A model generated the notes under the pieces. That model had not been told where the DNA came from, ran no database searches, and saw nothing but the letters and a program-made list of their open reading frames with translations. A program made the position numbers and the translations under genes. Below are positions 45,914 to 54,507 of a stretch of DNA of 64,000 bases, in pieces. How positions within the stretch are numbered: the stretch's first letter is position 1; each line of letters starts with the position of its first letter. The DNA is from Ensifer adhaerens (GTDB lineage: Bacteria; Pseudomonadota; Alphaproteobacteria; Rhizobiales; Rhizobiaceae), in the NCBI RefSeq assembly GCF_002007205.1, contig NZ_LAZS01000010.1, positions 248,001-312,000 on the forward strand, given 5' to 3'.

Positions 45914-47020
45914 ATGACACAGGTGGACACCCTCGTGAGCAACGCAGCGCTTGCGCCCAGCCGCGAAGCGCCGCCGGCATCGCGCAGCCGTTGGTTCAGC
46001 GCCTATTTTGGCACACCCGGCAATGCGCTGATCACCATCCTCTGCCTTGGCACGATCTTTGCGCTCGCCAAGCTCGCAATCGGCTGGCTCTTCGTCGACG
46101 CCACTTTTGTCGGTACGCCGGCGGAATGCAAGGCGACGAGCGGCGCCTGCTGGCCGTTCCTGTCGGCGAAGATGCGCTACATCTTCTTCGGCTTTTATCC
46201 CTTCGAGGAGCAATGGCGGCCGCTCACGGCCATGCTCCTGTTTCTCGGTGCCTGCCTCGTCTCGATGGTGCCGAAGCTGTGGGGACGAGGGCTGCTGGTC
46301 GCCTGGGTCGCCGTGATCCTGCCTGTTCTCTATGTGCTGATGGCGGGCGGTTACTTTGGCCTCACGGTCGTGCCGACGACGCAATGGGGCGGGTTGCCGC
46401 TTTCCTTCATGCTCTCCTTCATCGGTCTCGCCTGCGCCCTGCCGCTCGGCATTGCCCTTGCGCTCGCCCGCGCGTCGAACCTCCCAGCCATCCGCGTCCT
46501 CGGCGTCGGCTTCATCGAGATCGTACGCGGGGTGCCGCTGATCAGCATCCTGTTCATGGCGACGGTCATGCTGCCCCTGTTCATGCCCAATGGCATCACC
46601 ATCGATAAGCTCGTTCGGGCGCAGGTGGCGATCATCCTCTTCGCCGCCGCCTATATCGCCGAGATCGTGCGCGGCGGCCTGCAGGCGGTTCCCAACGGGC
46701 AGGTCGAGGCCGGCCATTCGCTGGGGCTTCACTATTGGCAGATCATGCGCAAGATCGTGCTGCCGCAGGCGCTGAAGAAGGTCATTCCGCCCTTGGTCAG
46801 CCTGTTCATAGGCTTCTTCCAGGACACGACGCTGGTGACGATCGTCGGCCTGCTCGACTTCCTCGACACCGTCCGCACCGCCATGCGTGACCCGCAATGG
46901 CAGGGCATCGCGGTGCTGGAGGGCTATGTCTTCGCGGCTGTTGTATATTTCGTTTTCAGCGCTCTCATGGGGGCTTACAGCCGTTTCCTCGAGCAATATT
47001 TCAGGACCACGCATGACTAA
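45914..47020 (+). CDS. amino-acid ABC transporter permease (AapM-like)
   Basis: A 368-residue permease, partner of the previous one. N-terminal residues 1-45 are cytosolic, followed by eight or so helices; the EAA motif is VEAGHSLGLHYWQIMRKIVLPQALKKVIPPLVSLF, and GVPLISILFMATVMLPLFMP is typical of AapM/BztC. Its last eight bases overlap the amidohydrolase gene. The ATPase (AapP) that normally follows is absent from this operon, so the importer must borrow one encoded elsewhere. Confidence 0.9.
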   Translation: MTQVDTLVSNAALAPSREAPPASRSRWFSAYFGTPGNALITILCLGTIFALAKLAIGWLFVDATFVGTPAECKATSGACWPFLSAKMRYIFFGFYPFEEQWRPLTAMLLFLGACLVSMVPKLWGRGLLVAWVAVILPVLYVLMAGGYFGLTVVPTTQWGGLPLSFMLSFIGLACALPLGIALALARASNLPAIRVLGVGFIEIVRGVPLISILFMATVMLPLFMPNGITIDKLVRAQVAIILFAAAYIAEIVRGGLQAVPNGQVEAGHSLGLHYWQIMRKIVLPQALKKVIPPLVSLFIGFFQDTTLVTIVGLLDFLDTVRTAMRDPQWQGIAVLEGYVFAAVVYFVFSALMGAYSRFLEQYFRTTHD

Positions 47021-48452
47021 AGAGATCCACGTCATCCGCAAAGCACACACGCTCGTCGCCTTCGACCGTGAGCTTAATGGCCATGTCTATCTCAACGACG
47101 CCGACGTCGCCTATGACGAGAAGGGCTTCGTGCATGTCGGCGGCCACTATGATGGCCCGTTTGCCAGCGAGAGCTCCGGCCGAGACCGGATGATCATGCC
47201 GGGCTTCGTCAACGTGCATTGCCATTCCGGTGAAGAGCCGATCTCCAAGGGCATCTTCGAGGACATGGGCACGGCAGCGCTCTGGGGCAACGCGCTCTAC
47301 GAATACTCCAACCTTCTGGAAATCGATGACGATGCGATTGAGGCGTCGCTGACGGTCATGGTCGGCGACCTGATGCGCAGCGGTGTCACCACGCTCTTGG
47401 ATATCGCCGGACCGCATGAGAGCTGGCTGCCGACGCTCGCACGGAGCGGTGCGCGGGCCTTCGTCGCGCCGGGCTTCCGCGAGGCTCAATGGCACGTCGA
47501 AGACAGCCATCGTCTCGACTTCCGTTGGGACAGGGCGCGCGGGCGCGAGGCTTTCGCGCGGGCGCTGGAGACCGTCGATGCGGCCGCTGCCCATCCGTCC
47601 GGCCGCCTCGGCGGGGTCGTCGCACCGTCGCAGATCGAGACCTGCTCGCCCGAACTGCTGCAGGATGCGGTGGCGGCAGCGCGCAAGCGCGGCATGCCGA
47701 TCACCATTCACGCTGCCCAGACCATGACCGAGCACGAAGAACTCTTGCGCCGGCACGGGCTGACGGCCGTACAGTATCTCGAAAAGCTGGGTCTGCTCGG
47801 CAAGGACCTGATCCTTGGGCATTGCATCTTCGTCGACAGCCATTCCTGGACGCGACAGCGCACGGAGATCGACTTGCGCCTGCTCGCCGATCGCCAGACG
47901 ACCGTCGCCCATTGCCCGGTCACCTTCTCGCGCAGCGGCATGGCGCTGGAATCGGTGGGTCGCTATCGCCGCGCCGGCGTCAACGTCGCGCTCGGAACCG
48001 ACAGCTATCCGTTCAACATGCTCGAAGAAATGCGCCAGGCGATGATCTGCGCACGGCTCTCAGGCAAATCCGTATTCGACGTATCCACCGGCGACATCCT
48101 CGAGGCGGCGACGACCGCCGGCGCCCGGGCGCTCGGCCGGGACGACATCGGACGGATCGCCGTCGGCGCGAAGGCGGATTTCCTGGTGGTGGATCTCCGG
48201 CACCACGCCATGCAGCCGGTCTACGATCCCTTGCGCAATCTGCTGCATTGCGCCGCCGAACGGGCGATCGAGAGCGTTCATGTGGACGGCACCTGTGTCG
48301 TCAGCGGCGGCCGCCCGACCTTGATCGACTATGACGGTGCCCTTGCAAAGCTTCAGGAAGCGCAGGACTACGCTTGCCGCAAGGCGGCTCAGAACGACAC
48401 GAAGGGCCGCGCGATCGGGACGCTTGCACCGCTCTCGCTGCCCAGCAGGTAG
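47013..48452 (+). CDS. amidohydrolase-family protein (TrzA/AtzA-like deaminase or hydrolase)
   Basis: A 479-residue metal-dependent hydrolase of the amidohydrolase superfamily. The first metal motif is His69-x-His71 in GFVNVHCHSGEEP; further ligands are His in ITIHAAQTMTE (about residue 232), His in LILGHCIFVDS (about 269) and Asp in NVALGTDSYPFNM (about 330). The arrangement fits the chlorohydrolase/cytosine deaminase branch, which removes amino or chloro groups from heterocycles or guanidine-like compounds. Its ATG lies inside the stop region of the AapM-like gene (8-base overlap), so transport and breakdown are coupled. The substrate is unknown. Confidence 0.85.
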   Translation: MTKEIHVIRKAHTLVAFDRELNGHVYLNDADVAYDEKGFVHVGGHYDGPFASESSGRDRMIMPGFVNVHCHSGEEPISKGIFEDMGTAALWGNALYEYSNLLEIDDDAIEASLTVMVGDLMRSGVTTLLDIAGPHESWLPTLARSGARAFVAPGFREAQWHVEDSHRLDFRWDRARGREAFARALETVDAAAAHPSGRLGGVVAPSQIETCSPELLQDAVAAARKRGMPITIHAAQTMTEHEELLRRHGLTAVQYLEKLGLLGKDLILGHCIFVDSHSWTRQRTEIDLRLLADRQTTVAHCPVTFSRSGMALESVGRYRRAGVNVALGTDSYPFNMLEEMRQAMICARLSGKSVFDVSTGDILEAATTAGARALGRDDIGRIAVGAKADFLVVDLRHHAMQPVYDPLRNLLHCAAERAIESVHVDGTCVVSGGRPTLIDYDGALAKLQEAQDYACRKAAQNDTKGRAIGTLAPLSLPSR

Positions 48453-48552
48453 GTCTGGACGGAACCCGTCAGGACAGAAGGCGGTGCGCGGCGAAGAGCA
48501 GATCAGGATCGTCGCCGCCGCAGCCGGTGTCGATCGCTACAATCGCCCGCCG

Positions 48553-49455
48553 CTAGCCGGTTACCGTCCGTGCATATCGCCCGGGCGACTGCCCGACATG
48601 GCGACTGAAGGCTGTGCTGAAGGTGCTGGCTGATCCGTAGCCGACACGCTCCGCGACGGCGGCAAGATCCAGCTCGGTTTGCCGCAGCAGGTCCTTGGCG
48701 ATCGCCATGCGCCAGACGAACAGATACTCCATCGGCGGCACGCCGACGGCGCGGGTGAAGCGCTCGAAGAAGACGGACCTGGAAAGCGCCGCCTCGCGCG
48801 CCAGTGCCGCCACGGTCCAGGCATGGGCCGGCTCGGCGTGGATCTGGCGAATGGCCGCCGCCAGCCGCGCGTCTGCCAGCCCGCGCAACAGGCCGGGTGT
48901 GGCACTTTCGCCCTGGATGGTGCGAAGCGCCTCGACGAGCATCACTTCCACAAGCCGCGCCAGAACCAGATCCCGGCCCGGGCGCTCGTCGCGCGCCTCG
49001 TCTCCCACCATGCGCACGAGCGTCGAAAGCCGGTCGATCCCGCGCACGTGCATCAAAGCCGGCAGCTGCGAAACCAAGAGCCCGGCATCGGGCGAGTCGA
49101 AAACGAAATAGCCGCCGAGCAGACGCACGTCCGGTTCGCCGTCCTGCCTGCCATGGCGAACTTCGCCTACCGGTGACGGCGCCGCCTTGGGATCGATGAA
49201 GGTCGGCTGAACCGGATCGAAACCCGACATGGTGAAACCAGGCGTGCTCGGCAACAACACGAAGTCGCCCGCCTGCAGCGTCACCGGCGCCTCGCCATCG
49301 ACGGCCAGCCGGCACGATCCCTGGGTGACGGTGCAAAAACTCGGATGGCCGAACTCGGAATAGCGCACCGCCCAGCGACCGGCGCCGCTGATGCCTTTGG
49401 TAAACACCGCGCGCGGGCGGAGAAGCTGAATGAGTTGCGAGAGCGGGTCGGCCAT
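48553..49455 (-). CDS. AraC-family regulator with cupin-type N-terminal domain
   Basis: A 300-residue regulator of the AraC N-terminal cupin_6 class. Residues 10-180 form the cupin-like sensor (RWAVRYSEFGHPSFCTVTQGSCRLAVDG, then LQAGDFVLLPSTPGFTMSG). Residues 195-295 contain two helix-turn-helix units (WTVAALAREAALSRSVFFERFTRAVG, then LAAVAERVGYGSASTFSTAFSRHVGQSPGRYAR). ATG 49455 gives the normal start MADPLSQL. It is divergent from an SDR gene, 97 bases away, its probable target. Similar pairs are frequent in rhizobia and Pseudomonas. Confidence 0.9.
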   Translation of the reverse strand: MADPLSQLIQLLRPRAVFTKGISGAGRWAVRYSEFGHPSFCTVTQGSCRLAVDGEAPVTLQAGDFVLLPSTPGFTMSGFDPVQPTFIDPKAAPSPVGEVRHGRQDGEPDVRLLGGYFVFDSPDAGLLVSQLPALMHVRGIDRLSTLVRMVGDEARDERPGRDLVLARLVEVMLVEALRTIQGESATPGLLRGLADARLAAAIRQIHAEPAHAWTVAALAREAALSRSVFFERFTRAVGVPPMEYLFVWRMAIAKDLLRQTELDLAAVAERVGYGSASTFSTAFSRHVGQSPGRYARTVTG

Positions 49456-49552
49456 TTGAGGACGATAGCAAATAAAATCAGGACGTCGAGCTGTAGATCG
49501 TCCTAAGACCTCGCGGTATCTCGTCTCCATCGCAACAACGAAGGATACCGCT

Positions 49553-50296
49553 ATGAAGACCGTACTGATCACGGGCTGCTCTTCCGGCTACGGGCTGGAG
49601 ACGGCGCGGCGCTTTCATGCCGAAGGCTGGAACGTGGTCGCCACGATGCGCTCGCCCCGACACGATGTCCTGCCGAAATCGGAGCGCATGCGCGTGCTGA
49701 CGCTTGATGTCACCGATCCCGAGAGCATCTCCGCCGTGATCGAGGAAAGCGGTCCGATCGACGCGCTCGTCAACAATGCCGGCATCGGCGTCGTCGGCGC
49801 CTTCGAGGCAACGCCGATGTCGCATATCCGCAAGGTTTTCGACACGAACACCTTCGGGGTGATGGCGATGACCCAGGCGGTGATCCCGCAGCTCCGTGCC
49901 CGCCGGTCCGGCGTCGTGGTCAATGTTACCTCCAGCGTGACGCTGGCCGCCATGCCGCTTGCTGCTGCCTATACCGCCAGCAAGACGGCGATTGCCGGCT
50001 TTACCGGTTCGCTTGCCCACGAGCTTGCCGCGTTCAATGTCCGCGTCAAGCTGGTTGAGCCGGGTTACGCGCCAACCACGCGCTTTGCCCACAACACCAC
50101 GATGCCGGTCGAGGACCTGATCCCTAAGGCCTATGCCGAATTTGCAGCGCCGATCTTCGCGCAGTTTGCTGCTCCCCCTCTGGTGACGACGGAGACCGAC
50201 GTCGCGGAGGCCGTTTGGCATGCGGCGAACGATCAGTCCGGTCAGCTCCATTTCCCGGCCGGCGCCGATGCGGTTGCGCTGGCACAGGCACGCTGA
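49553..50296 (+). CDS. short-chain dehydrogenase/reductase
   Basis: A 247-residue classical SDR. The cofactor motif is TGCSSGYG (residues 7-14), NNAGIG follows near 78, and the catalytic Ser and Tyr-x3-Lys are in VTSSVTLAAMPLAAAYTASKTAIAGF. The Cys in place of the first common Ala/Gly of TGASSGIG is a frequent variant. The Asp/Arg context after the second strand (ATMRSPRHD) suggests NADP. A good AAGGA site precedes the ATG. Substrate cannot be deduced; control by the divergent AraC gene is likely. Confidence 0.9.
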   Translation: MKTVLITGCSSGYGLETARRFHAEGWNVVATMRSPRHDVLPKSERMRVLTLDVTDPESISAVIEESGPIDALVNNAGIGVVGAFEATPMSHIRKVFDTNTFGVMAMTQAVIPQLRARRSGVVVNVTSSVTLAAMPLAAAYTASKTAIAGFTGSLAHELAAFNVRVKLVEPGYAPTTRFAHNTTMPVEDLIPKAYAEFAAPIFAQFAAPPLVTTETDVAEAVWHAANDQSGQLHFPAGADAVALAQAR

Positions 50297-50325
50297 AAAG
50301 CCGGAACGCAGCCGCTGGCGCGCGT

Positions 50326-51135
50326 TCAGGCGATCTCGGGGTAACCGAGACGGTGTGCGAACCGCGCCAGTTCGGCCACAGGCTCGTAATCCGCATCCGA
50401 CAGAACCGCGAAGTCTTTTAGGGAAAGCACATCGCGGGCCCAAGCCAAATTGGGCTCCGTGATCGCCCGTCCGAGTGAACCGCGCAGCAGCAAAAGCTCG
50501 TTGTCCGAGGCGTCGCCGCGGGTGATGAGCGGCAGGCCCGGCGCGCTGGCAGTGGCGGCCAGGACCCGCAGGCCGGCCACGCGTGCCGGTTCAAAACGTT
50601 GCGTGTTGCCATAGGTCACGCAGTCGATTGCGGCCACGTCGGCAGTGCCCGATGCGACCGCATCAATGCTTGCAAGATGACTGCCGGTTTCGGCAACAGA
50701 TGAGAAGAACCGGCCATTCCGGCTGTGGCGTGCGATCGCGACGCGAAACAGATTGGTTCCGGAATTGCTGATGGGATCGTTGATGGCAGCCCGCGTCCCC
50801 CTGATATCTTCGAGGGAACGGATCGGGGCGTCTGCCCGCACGATGACGAAACTGCACATGTCGGGCCCGTTGCAGCCCGGATGCCCGTAGACCGGCGTTG
50901 CGACAAGGCGAACCTTGCCGCGGAGATGCCGGACGTAGGGGTAGCCGCAGGTTTGGGCGAGGAGCAGCGCCGGATGAAGCCAGGCGTCGTCATGACGGGG
51001 GCCGCCGTCCAACCGGCCGGGCACATCCGCCAGACCCTCGCGCCGCAGGTCGTCGCGCAGGAACTCCCAGAGCGCGGCCGTTGCGGCCGCGAGCGGCGGC
51101 GGCCTGACATACATCGCAAGACTGGCTATCCGCAT
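50326..51135 (-). CDS. PhnD-like phosphate/phosphonate-binding domain protein without signal peptide
   Basis: A 269-residue protein with the PhnD/SsuA2-type periplasmic binding fold: IASLAMYVRPPPLAAATAALWEFL at the start, then LATPVYGHPGCNGPDMCSFVIVRADAPIRSLEDIRGTRAAINDPISNSGTNLF, which carries the conserved ligand-contact Asn-Asp-Ser region. The N-terminus begins directly with the first strand of the fold, with no hydrophobic leader, so the protein should stay in the cytosol. It stands alone, with no transporter genes nearby. A binding or enzyme role in the cytosol is possible, but I cannot name it. Confidence 0.82.
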   Translation of the reverse strand: MRIASLAMYVRPPPLAAATAALWEFLRDDLRREGLADVPGRLDGGPRHDDAWLHPALLLAQTCGYPYVRHLRGKVRLVATPVYGHPGCNGPDMCSFVIVRADAPIRSLEDIRGTRAAINDPISNSGTNLFRVAIARHSRNGRFFSSVAETGSHLASIDAVASGTADVAAIDCVTYGNTQRFEPARVAGLRVLAATASAPGLPLITRGDASDNELLLLRGSLGRAITEPNLAWARDVLSLKDFAVLSDADYEPVAELARFAHRLGYPEIA

Positions 51136-51265
51136 GATCCCCCGCGCTCCATGAGCACTCCCGCCATGGCGTAAAATGCGTTCGGTGAAGCGTCAAGGTC
51201 ATGGTCGTCGCGCCAAAACGGCGGCACGTGGCCGTATGGATGACGGCGCGCCCGTATGGCGGAGG

Positions 51266-53545
51266 TTAGGCCGTGCGGCGAAGGCCAGCCAGCTCCAGCG
51301 GACGCGTTTCCGATCGATGTCCGCCTGGCGTCGTGCGGAAGCGCTCGACGAGATCGAACAGGCCGGATGCCTGGCTTGAGAGCCGGTGGGTCATGGCGGT
51401 GCTGTCCTCGACCATCGCATTGTTCTGCTGCGTCACCGCGTCCAGCGACAGCATGGTCTGGTTGATGTGCTGCAGGTCGGTTGCCTGGTCGCGGGCGTCA
51501 CCGGCGATCTGCAGCGTCTGCTCGTTGATCGCATGGATCTGAGCGGAGATCTCGTCGAGCGCGTCGCCGGCGGCCCGCACCAGCGAAACGCCCTTCGCCA
51601 CTTCTCCGGCCGAAGCCGTGATGATTGCCTTGATTTCGCGGGCGGCGAGCGCCGATTTCTGCGCCAGCTCCCGAACCTCGTGCGCGACGACCGCAAAGCC
51701 CTTGCCCGCTTCGCCGGCGCGGGCCGCCTCGACACCCGCATTCAGCGCCAGGAGATTGGTCTGGAACGCGATGTCGTTGATGGTGCCGATGATCTGCGAG
51801 ATGGCGACGGATCCGTTCTCGATCTGTGCCATCGCGCCGACGGCGTTCATAACCACCTGGCCCGAGCGGTCGGAGCTTGCTTTGGCGGCAGCCGCGATCG
51901 TCGTTGCCGATGTGGCGTGTTCGGCGGTGCGGCCGATGGTGGCGGTGATTGCGCTGAGCGCCGCGGTCGCCTCTTCCAGCGTCGCCGCCTGGTGTTCGGT
52001 GCGCTTGGCAAGCTGATCGATGGCGTCGCGCATCTCGCCAGTCTCGCCGTCGATATCAGCGCTTCTTGCCTTCACGTCGCCAAGGGTGACGGCCAGGCTC
52101 TCCAGCGACAGGTTGAAGTCCGAGCGCAGACGATCGAACCCGGCGCCGAAGGGCTGGTCGATGCGGGCGGTCAGATCGCCCTGAGACAACTGTTCCAGTC
52201 CCGAGGCCAGCATTTCCACGGCCTCGTTGATCTGGCGCGACACTTCCGCCTGGGTCGTCTCGCGGCCTTGCCGCTCCTCATCGATCATGGTCCGCGTTTC
52301 CGCCGCCTCTGCCTCAAGTCGGGCACGGTCGAGCAGGGCGTCGCGGAAGACAAGGACGGAGCGAGCCATGTCGCCGATCTCGTCCCTGCGGCTGCCGCCG
52401 ACGCCGCCGATCGTCGTATCGCCATCGGCAAGCCGGCTCATGTCGCGGACGAGACCGGTGATCGGGCGGGTCAGCCGGCGCGAATACCAGATGGAAATTG
52501 CCAGCGCGGTCGCCAGGACCGCGAGCGCCATCGCAAGCGTCCAGTTGCGCAAGGCGGTGACGGCGGCAAAAGCCTCGCGCGAAGTCATGACGGCGGCCAT
52601 GGTCCAGCGGGTCCCGAAAGCATCGAGGCTGGTCGCGGCCAACTGCGCTTCCTCGCCGCGGAAATCGGCGAGCCTGCTGCTGGCGATGCCGCCTTCCGCC
52701 GGCTGGTCGACCCCGATCCGGGCCTTGAGCATATCGTTGCTGGGTGTCGCGGCGCTGTCGGCGAGGAAGAACCCGTTGCCGTCGAGAAGGATCGTCTCGC
52801 CCGTCTCGCCAAGGCCGGTACGGTTGCCGACGATCTCGCCGATGCGCGCGTCGGGCATCTCCAGGATCAAGGTGCCGATCTTGCCGTCGATCGATTCCAG
52901 GGGGATGGCGATGAACGCGGCGGGACTGTCGCCGAGCGGCGCATAGGCCTCGTAGGATGCGAAGGCGAGCTTGTTCTTGTCCGTTCCCTCGGCCGTTTCC
53001 CGGAAAACGCGGCCAAGCCCGGTGTCTTTCCAGGCTGCGTCCTTGAGATTGACGCCAAAATTGCCCTTCTTGTTGAGGGCGTAGACGACGTCGCCGCTGA
53101 GATTGGCAAGCAGCACGTCGCGATAGCCGTGCGCTTCCGCGAAGCGGCGGAAAAACGGGTGATAACGCGCATGGAGCGCGTCGTAGTCGTCGACGCCGGC
53201 GCTGCTGTAGAGCGCGCGCTTGTCTTCGGCGTTGGGGTTTTCCGCGAGATAGCGGCGCTGCAATTCGCTTTCGACCTTGTCGCCGAACCTGGCGGCCGCA
53301 CCATTCAGGTCGCCGAGCGCCTTGGCGACGGACTTCTGCGCTTGCAGATTGCGCAGATCGTTTTCCACCGTGGTGAGGTAGTGGCGAAGCTCGTTGCGGC
53401 GGGCATCGGCAAGCGCCTCCAGCTTCTCGATCGCCGCGCGCGACGACAGGTCGCCACTGACCGTCAGGCTGGCAAGACTGGTAGCGGCAATGGAAAGAGC
53501 AGCCAGAGCCGCCGCTGCGAGGGGAAGCTTCGCGGACAAACGCAT
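51266..53545 (-). CDS. methyl-accepting chemotaxis protein
   Basis: A 759-residue chemoreceptor. A first helix ([21 protein letters not shown]) leads into a periplasmic Cache-type sensor of about 270 residues, then the second helix ([20 protein letters not shown]), HAMP ([22 protein letters not shown]), a second HAMP-like unit ([17 protein letters not shown]) and the signalling domain with the hairpin tip [41 protein letters not shown]. The tip is intact, so it can bind CheW and CheA. It lacks a C-terminal CheR-binding pentapeptide. ATG 53545 was chosen because the membrane helix begins there; 20 further codons upstream are open. Confidence 0.93.
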   Translation of the reverse strand: MRLSAKLPLAAAALAALSIAATSLASLTVSGDLSSRAAIEKLEALADARRNELRHYLTTVENDLRNLQAQKSVAKALGDLNGAAARFGDKVESELQRRYLAENPNAEDKRALYSSAGVDDYDALHARYHPFFRRFAEAHGYRDVLLANLSGDVVYALNKKGNFGVNLKDAAWKDTGLGRVFRETAEGTDKNKLAFASYEAYAPLGDSPAAFIAIPLESIDGKIGTLILEMPDARIGEIVGNRTGLGETGETILLDGNGFFLADSAATPSNDMLKARIGVDQPAEGGIASSRLADFRGEEAQLAATSLDAFGTRWTMAAVMTSREAFAAVTALRNWTLAMALAVLATALAISIWYSRRLTRPITGLVRDMSRLADGDTTIGGVGGSRRDEIGDMARSVLVFRDALLDRARLEAEAAETRTMIDEERQGRETTQAEVSRQINEAVEMLASGLEQLSQGDLTARIDQPFGAGFDRLRSDFNLSLESLAVTLGDVKARSADIDGETGEMRDAIDQLAKRTEHQAATLEEATAALSAITATIGRTAEHATSATTIAAAAKASSDRSGQVVMNAVGAMAQIENGSVAISQIIGTINDIAFQTNLLALNAGVEAARAGEAGKGFAVVAHEVRELAQKSALAAREIKAIITASAGEVAKGVSLVRAAGDALDEISAQIHAINEQTLQIAGDARDQATDLQHINQTMLSLDAVTQQNNAMVEDSTAMTHRLSSQASGLFDLVERFRTTPGGHRSETRPLELAGLRRTA

Positions 53546-53713
53546 AACAAACACCGGGCTGAAGGGGGAGGGAGGCCATGCCGAAGGCTGGTCGCGACGC
53601 CTCATGCGCCCGGCGGAAGGGCTTCCGCGCGGAGAGTTATACGGTCTTACGTTACAGCTTGATGACGTCTGGATGACATCGTCAAAGTTTGGCTGTGGAC
53701 GGCAGCCCCGGAA

Positions 53714-54361
53714 CTATCTCGGTACGGTGCCCGACAAGAAGATCTCGGCGCAGATTTCCGCGCGGCTGACGATCGCGGCCTCTTCGATCGCGCTCACGCG
53801 TCCCAACATGACGGCGCGCTGCGGCTCCATCGCCATCATGCCGCGCAACATGCCTGCCGCCTGATAGGGGCAGGCGATAACCAGCCGGCCGGCCTCCGAT
53901 TGCCTCTTCAGCCACTGCTCCAGCGTCGCATTCGTCCGCTCGATCGCCTTTTCCCAGAACGTGGCGGCGATCTCGGGAAAGCGCTCGGCCTCGGCGAGAA
54001 CAAGACGGATGATGGCAATCGTATCTACTGACAGCACGAGGTGCCCGTAGGCGGCGAGCAGGCGCACGAGACCCGCCTTCAGGCCCATGGCGTCCAGATG
54101 CTCCTCGTCGACCTCGATGACGAACTCGGAAATTCTGAACGAGATGACGCATTCGAAAAGATCGGCCTTGGTCGGAAACAGCCGATAGAGCGTCTTCGTG
54201 GAAACCCCGGCATTCTGGGCGATGACATTGATGTTGGCGGTCTCATAGCCAAGATCGCAGAACTGCCGTTCGGCAGCTAACACGATCACCTGACGGGTCT
54301 CGTCGTCGGGGCGGATTTGGGGCCGGCCGCGAGAGCGCGGCACCTTCTGTTTTTCGATCAT
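53714..54361 (-). CDS. TetR/AcrR-family transcriptional regulator
   Basis: A 215-residue repressor-type protein. The helix-turn-helix is at about residues 20-70 (ETRQVIVLAAERQFCDLGYETANINVIAQ ... KTLYRLFPTKADLF), and the C-terminal helical domain matches the AefR-like class (IERTNATLEQWLKRQSEAGRL). It is divergent from ligD, with about 145 bases between the starts, so it might control ligD or an unlinked target. No clear palindrome is visible by eye in the gap. Confidence 0.9.
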   Translation of the reverse strand: MIEKQKVPRSRGRPQIRPDDETRQVIVLAAERQFCDLGYETANINVIAQNAGVSTKTLYRLFPTKADLFECVISFRISEFVIEVDEEHLDAMGLKAGLVRLLAAYGHLVLSVDTIAIIRLVLAEAERFPEIAATFWEKAIERTNATLEQWLKRQSEAGRLVIACPYQAAGMLRGMMAMEPQRAVMLGRVSAIEEAAIVSRAEICAEIFLSGTVPR

Positions 54362-54507
54362 AACGACTTTCCAAATTCCAGTGCAGTCTTAATCGACGAC
54401 ATATGGGAAAGCAATTGCTTTCTGAATTATGATTGGAGGCATGCGGTCGGGTCAACTCCGCCAGCCGCATATTGCTGCCTCCACGAACACGCCCTAGCTT
54501 TGCTCCT

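Noticed and set aside
51386-53662. A 758-codon open frame antisense to the chemoreceptor gene
   Set aside because: Long antisense frames are common in GC-rich coding DNA. The protein has no known domain, and the opposite strand holds a complete chemoreceptor with all motifs.
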